From Paenarthrobacter nitroguajacolicus (GTDB lineage: Bacteria; Actinomycetota; Actinomycetes; Actinomycetales; Micrococcaceae), in contig NZ_VNFK01000007.1 in assembly GCF_007786235.1 (NCBI RefSeq), forward strand, positions 1 through 64,000: DNA of 64,000 bases, in the 5' to 3' direction. A program made the position numbers and the translations under genes. The notes beneath the pieces are model-generated. The model did no database searches. It was not told the origin of the DNA and saw only the letters and a program-made list of their open reading frames with translations. Shown here in pieces: positions 60,904 to 64,000 of this stretch (position 1 is the stretch's first letter; each line of letters begins with the position of its first letter).

Positions 60904-61866
60904 CTACTCGGCGTCGGCTTGCTGCTCCGCATCCAACTGCTGCGCCTCTGCCACGCGTTCCAGCACTTCGCGGCAAGCTGCCGTGGCTGGGTGGATGCGG
61001 CCGGCTGTCCTGGTGGACGTGAAAACGGTCCGCTTGGGCAGGCCCGGGAGATCCAGCAGCTGGACGGTGCGGGTCCGGCCGGTCCAGACGAGGTCCGGCA
61101 TGAGGGCCACGGCGTTTCCGGATTCGATGAGCCGGATCTGTGCTTGGAGGTCGGCGGTCTCGTATCGCACGTCCGGTTCGAAGCCCGCGGACCGGCAGGC
61201 CTGCTCGGCCCAATGTCGGGATGCGGCGCCGCGCGGCTCCATGACCCACGGCATGGACGCCGTGTCCGCGAGGGTGGTCACTGACTCTCCGCCAAGTCCC
61301 ACTGGGGGAGTCGCCAGCCGGATGGCGTCGCTGGTGAGGATGACCCGGTCCAGGCCGCTGTGGTGCGGGGCCGCGTGGCCCGGGTATTGCTCGGCCACCA
61401 CCAGGTCGAAGTCCCGCGCCCAGGTTTCATAAAGGGCGGTCTCCGGCTCACGCTGGGTCATTTCCACCCGCACCTCGGGGTACTCCTGGCGCATGATGCT
61501 GAGGAAGTCCGGAAGGAGTGCCAACGCAGCGGATTGGAACACAGCCAAACGCACCGTTCCGGTGACCATGGAAAGCGAAGCCGCGAGCTCGGTTTCAGCC
61601 CGTTCCAAAGTCTCCAGCAGCGCAGCGGTGTGCGCCACGAGGATCTCGGCTTGGGGTGTGAGCTGGACCCGTCGGCCGGCTTTTCGCAGCAATTCAACGC
61701 CGGCTTCCTTTTCCAGCAAGGTCAATTGCTGGGATACCGATGAAGGGCTGTACTGCATGGCATCGGCCACTTCCGCGAGGGTCCCGCGGATCTTCAATTC
61801 GTGCAGCAAACGCAGCCTGCGGACATCCAGCAAGGCGGCCTCCAAAGGTTCGGGATGGGTAATCAA
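60904..61866 (-). CDS. LysR family regulator, probable activator of putA
   Basis: 320 residues. The N-terminal winged helix is LDVRRLRLLHELKIRGTLAEVADAMQYSPSSVSQQLTLLEKEAGVEL, followed by a LysR-type effector domain (VRLAVFQSAALALLPDFLSIMRQEYPEVRVEM). The protein ends in a Gln/Ala/Glu-rich tail. It is divergent from putA across 90 nt, the standard arrangement for a LysR protein that activates its neighbour, here presumably in response to proline. Confidence 0.88.
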   Translation of the reverse strand: MITHPEPLEAALLDVRRLRLLHELKIRGTLAEVADAMQYSPSSVSQQLTLLEKEAGVELLRKAGRRVQLTPQAEILVAHTAALLETLERAETELAASLSMVTGTVRLAVFQSAALALLPDFLSIMRQEYPEVRVEMTQREPETALYETWARDFDLVVAEQYPGHAAPHHSGLDRVILTSDAIRLATPPVGLGGESVTTLADTASMPWVMEPRGAASRHWAEQACRSAGFEPDVRYETADLQAQIRLIESGNAVALMPDLVWTGRTRTVQLLDLPGLPKRTVFTSTRTAGRIHPATAACREVLERVAEAQQLDAEQQADAE

Positions 61867-61875
61867 TATTCGTCA

Positions 61876-61891
61876 GAAAAGATCGCTTTTC
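61876..61891. promoter_or_regulatory. Inverted repeat in the lysR-putA gap
   Basis: GAAAAG (61876-61881) and CTTTTC (61886-61891) flank ATCG. It lies 9 nt upstream of the LysR start and 65 nt before putA, where a LysR recognition site would be expected, although the classic T-N11-A pattern is not exact. Confidence 0.35.
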
Positions 61892-61956
61892 CTAATGAGA
61901 TTGTAGATCCATACTGATGGAAACAAACAAACTTCTCCGTCTCAGAAGGAGCCCCC

Positions 61957-64000
61957 ATGACCAGCACCCTCCCGGATGCCACCGCCCCGCGCACCCAGGA
62001 TTCCGCGCAGTTCGATACTTTGGCTCAGGAAGCCATCGCCTTGGTCCGCCATTGGCTTACCGAAGCCGGCAAGATCCCCGTGGATGTCTCCGCACAGCGC
62101 CTCGCCGGCGTCCTGAAGGACCCGAACGGCCTGGACTTCACTGTCGGATTCGTCGACGGCGTCATCCGCCCTGAGGACCTGTCCGTCGCCGGCCGTAAAC
62201 TCGCCGAGCTGGCTCCGAAGGTGCCCAAGTTCCTCCCGTGGTACATGCGCAGCGCTGTGCGCGTGGGTGGCGTCATGGCCCCGATCGTCCCGCAGATTGT
62301 CATCCCGATCGCCCGCCGCGTGCTCCGCGAGATGGTGGGCCACTTGATCGTTGACGCCACCGACGCCAAGCTCGGTCCGGCCATCGCCAAGATCCGCCAG
62401 GACGGCGTGCACCTGAACGTGAACCTCCTCGGCGAAGCAGTCCTGGGCGAGCACGAAGCGCAGCGCCGACTGGAAGGCACCCTCAAGCTCCTGGCCCGTG
62501 AGGATGTGGACTACGTCTCCATCAAGGAATCCTCCACCGTGGCTCCGCACTCCCCGTGGGCCTTCGACGAAGCCGTCGACCACGTCGTTGAGAAGCTCAC
62601 CCCGCTCTACCGCCTCGCAGCGTCCTTCCCCAAGCCCAAGTTCATCAACCTGGACATGGAGGAGTACAAGGACCTCAGCATGACCATCGCGGTGTTCAAG
62701 CGCATCCTGGACATGCCCGAGTTCAAGAACCTGGAAGCCGGCATCGTCCTCCAGGCCTACCTCCCGGACGCCCTCGGCGCCATGCAGGAACTGCAGGAAT
62801 GGGCCACAGCCCGCCGCGCAAACGGTGGCGCTCCCATCAAGGTACGTGTGGTCAAGGGCGCCAACCTGCCCATGGAGCAGGTTGAAGCCTCGCTGCACGA
62901 CTGGCCGCTGGCCACCTGGGGCACCAAGCAGGACTCGGACACCAGCTACAAAAACGTCATCAACTACGCCCTGACACCGGAGCACGTTGACGCCGTCCGC
63001 ATCGGCGTCGCCGGCCACAACCTCTTCGACGTCGCTTTCGCCTGGCTCCTCGCCAAGCAGCGCGGGATTGCCGGGCCGGAACAGAAAGCAATCGAGTTCG
63101 AAATGCTCCTGGGCATGGCAACCGGCCAGGCCACTGCGGTCCGCAAGGATGTCGGCAGCCTCCTGCTCTACACACCGGTAGTCCACCCGGGTGAGTTCGA
63201 CGTCGCCATCGCCTACCTGATCCGCCGCCTCGAAGAAGGCGCTAGCCAGGAAAACTTCATGTCCGCGGTCTTTGAGCTGAGCGAAAACGAAGCCCTGTTC
63301 CAGCGTGAACAGCAGCGCTTCCTGGACTCCCTGGCCGGCATGACGGCCGAAGTTCCCGGCCCCAACCGCAAGCAGGACCGTCGCCTCCCCGCCGAGCCCG
63401 CACCGCTCGAAGGCTTCAGCAACACCCCTGACACGGACCCGGCGCTCCCGGCCAACCGTGCCTGGGGCCGCGACATCCTCAGCCGCATCCCCGGTTCCAC
63501 CGCCGGCAACAAGATCGTCGAGTCCACCAAGGTCTCCGACGCCGCCGAGTTGGACCGCATCATCGCCACCGCGGTGGACCACGGCAAGGCCTGGGGTGCC
63601 CGCCCCGCTGCCGAGCGTGCCGCCATCCTGCACCGCGCCGGTGAGGTCCTCGAAGCCCGCCGCGCTGAGCTTCTTGAGGTCATGGCGTCCGAAACCGGCA
63701 AGACCATCGACCAGGGCGACCCCGAAGTCAGCGAAGCAATCGACTTCGCGCACTACTACGCCGAGCGCGCCAAGGACCTTGAAACGGTCGACGGCGCCAC
63801 GTTCGTCCCAGCCAACCTCACCGTGGTGACCCCGCCGTGGAACTTCCCGGTGGCGATCCCCGCAGGCTCGACGCTCGCAGCGCTCGCCTCAGGTTCCGCC
63901 GTCGTGATCAAGCCTGCAAAGCAGGCCCGCCGTTCCGGTTCGGTCATGGTGGATGCGCTGTGGGAAGCCGGTGTGCCGCGTGAAGTGCTGGCACTGGTGC
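61957..64000 (+). CDS. putA: Bifunctional proline dehydrogenase / delta-1-pyrroline-5-carboxylate dehydrogenase, partial
   Basis: 681 residues are visible from the ATG at 61957 (AGAAGGAG upstream); the frame runs off the window end. The FAD-dependent proline dehydrogenase barrel (about 100-460) shows DYVSIKESSTVAPHSPWAF, FINLDMEEYKDLSMT, GIVLQAYLPDAL, KVRVVKGANLPMEQ and YTPVVHPGEFDVAIAYLIRRLEEG. The aldehyde dehydrogenase half begins near 500 and reaches NLTVVTPPWNFPVAIPAGSTLAALASGSAVVIKPA; its catalytic Cys lies beyond the edge. The enzyme converts proline to glutamate. There is no N-terminal DNA-binding domain, consistent with control by the divergent LysR protein. Confidence 0.95.
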   Translation, partial: MTSTLPDATAPRTQDSAQFDTLAQEAIALVRHWLTEAGKIPVDVSAQRLAGVLKDPNGLDFTVGFVDGVIRPEDLSVAGRKLAELAPKVPKFLPWYMRSAVRVGGVMAPIVPQIVIPIARRVLREMVGHLIVDATDAKLGPAIAKIRQDGVHLNVNLLGEAVLGEHEAQRRLEGTLKLLAREDVDYVSIKESSTVAPHSPWAFDEAVDHVVEKLTPLYRLAASFPKPKFINLDMEEYKDLSMTIAVFKRILDMPEFKNLEAGIVLQAYLPDALGAMQELQEWATARRANGGAPIKVRVVKGANLPMEQVEASLHDWPLATWGTKQDSDTSYKNVINYALTPEHVDAVRIGVAGHNLFDVAFAWLLAKQRGIAGPEQKAIEFEMLLGMATGQATAVRKDVGSLLLYTPVVHPGEFDVAIAYLIRRLEEGASQENFMSAVFELSENEALFQREQQRFLDSLAGMTAEVPGPNRKQDRRLPAEPAPLEGFSNTPDTDPALPANRAWGRDILSRIPGSTAGNKIVESTKVSDAAELDRIIATAVDHGKAWGARPAAERAAILHRAGEVLEARRAELLEVMASETGKTIDQGDPEVSEAIDFAHYYAERAKDLETVDGATFVPANLTVVTPPWNFPVAIPAGSTLAALASGSAVVIKPAKQARRSGSVMVDALWEAGVPREVLALV

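Overview
The window is high-GC, densely coded DNA with GTG and TTG starts, many 1-14 nt gene overlaps, strong AGGAGG-type ribosome sites and hairpin terminators. Gene content (DUF222/HNH fragment, DUF4193, purS-purQ-purL, dnaX followed by a small SRP RNA, bifunctional putA, Mn catalase, Tat-secreted DyP peroxidase) points to a soil actinobacterium of the Arthrobacter/Paenarthrobacter group. The species is inferred from protein style, not from a search. The window looks chromosomal; no insertion sequence, prophage or CRISPR array was seen.

Layout. 1-4.5 kb: the tail of an HNH endonuclease, an ECF-like sigma factor with a membrane partner, and small housekeeping genes. 4.5-8 kb: an amino-sugar type ABC transporter (ngcEFG-like). 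8-10.3 kb: hydrolase, AraC regulator and monooxygenase genes. 10.3-16.5 kb: a tightly packed catabolic operon (MHS transporter, nitrilase-family amidase, DUF2848, HpaB-like oxygenase, cupin, flavin reductase) under a divergent GntR regulator with GTATAC operators. 16.9-25.8 kb: an exopolysaccharide/cyclic-di-GMP module (BcsB-like protein, GT-C enzyme, GT2 synthase with an N-terminal MshEN domain, diguanylate cyclase, unknown protein, GGDEF-EAL protein). 25.8-29.2 kb: purLQS. 29.4-35.4 kb: small proteins, Mn catalase, a 2-hydroxyacid dehydrogenase and a secreted sialidase. 35.6-40.8 kb: a large secreted subtilase facing a three-gene operon with two subtilisin-inhibitor-like proteins. 40.9-43.2 kb: an OhrR-like regulator, two small paralogous proteins, dispersed repeats, a LapA-like protein and DUF4193. 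43.4-47.9 kb: GH3 beta-glucosidase, MFS transporter and divergent TetR regulator with twin operators. 48-51.2 kb: a copper-handling/DyP cluster. 51.3-60.5 kb: aspartate kinase, DUF427, recR, dnaX, SRP RNA, a possible toxin-antitoxin pair and a NIF3-type domain. 60.7-64 kb: tRNA-Ser(GGA), a LysR regulator and the first two thirds of putA, cut by the window edge.

The most interesting region is 16.8-25.8 kb. A polysaccharide synthase carrying its own likely cyclic-di-GMP sensor sits directly upstream of the enzymes that would make and destroy cyclic-di-GMP. An identical 18-bp direct-repeat motif precedes both halves of the locus, which suggests one regulator for both. The subtilase/SSI-like neighbourhood, the twin 23-bp operators at the GH3 locus and the unassigned catabolic operon are the next best leads.
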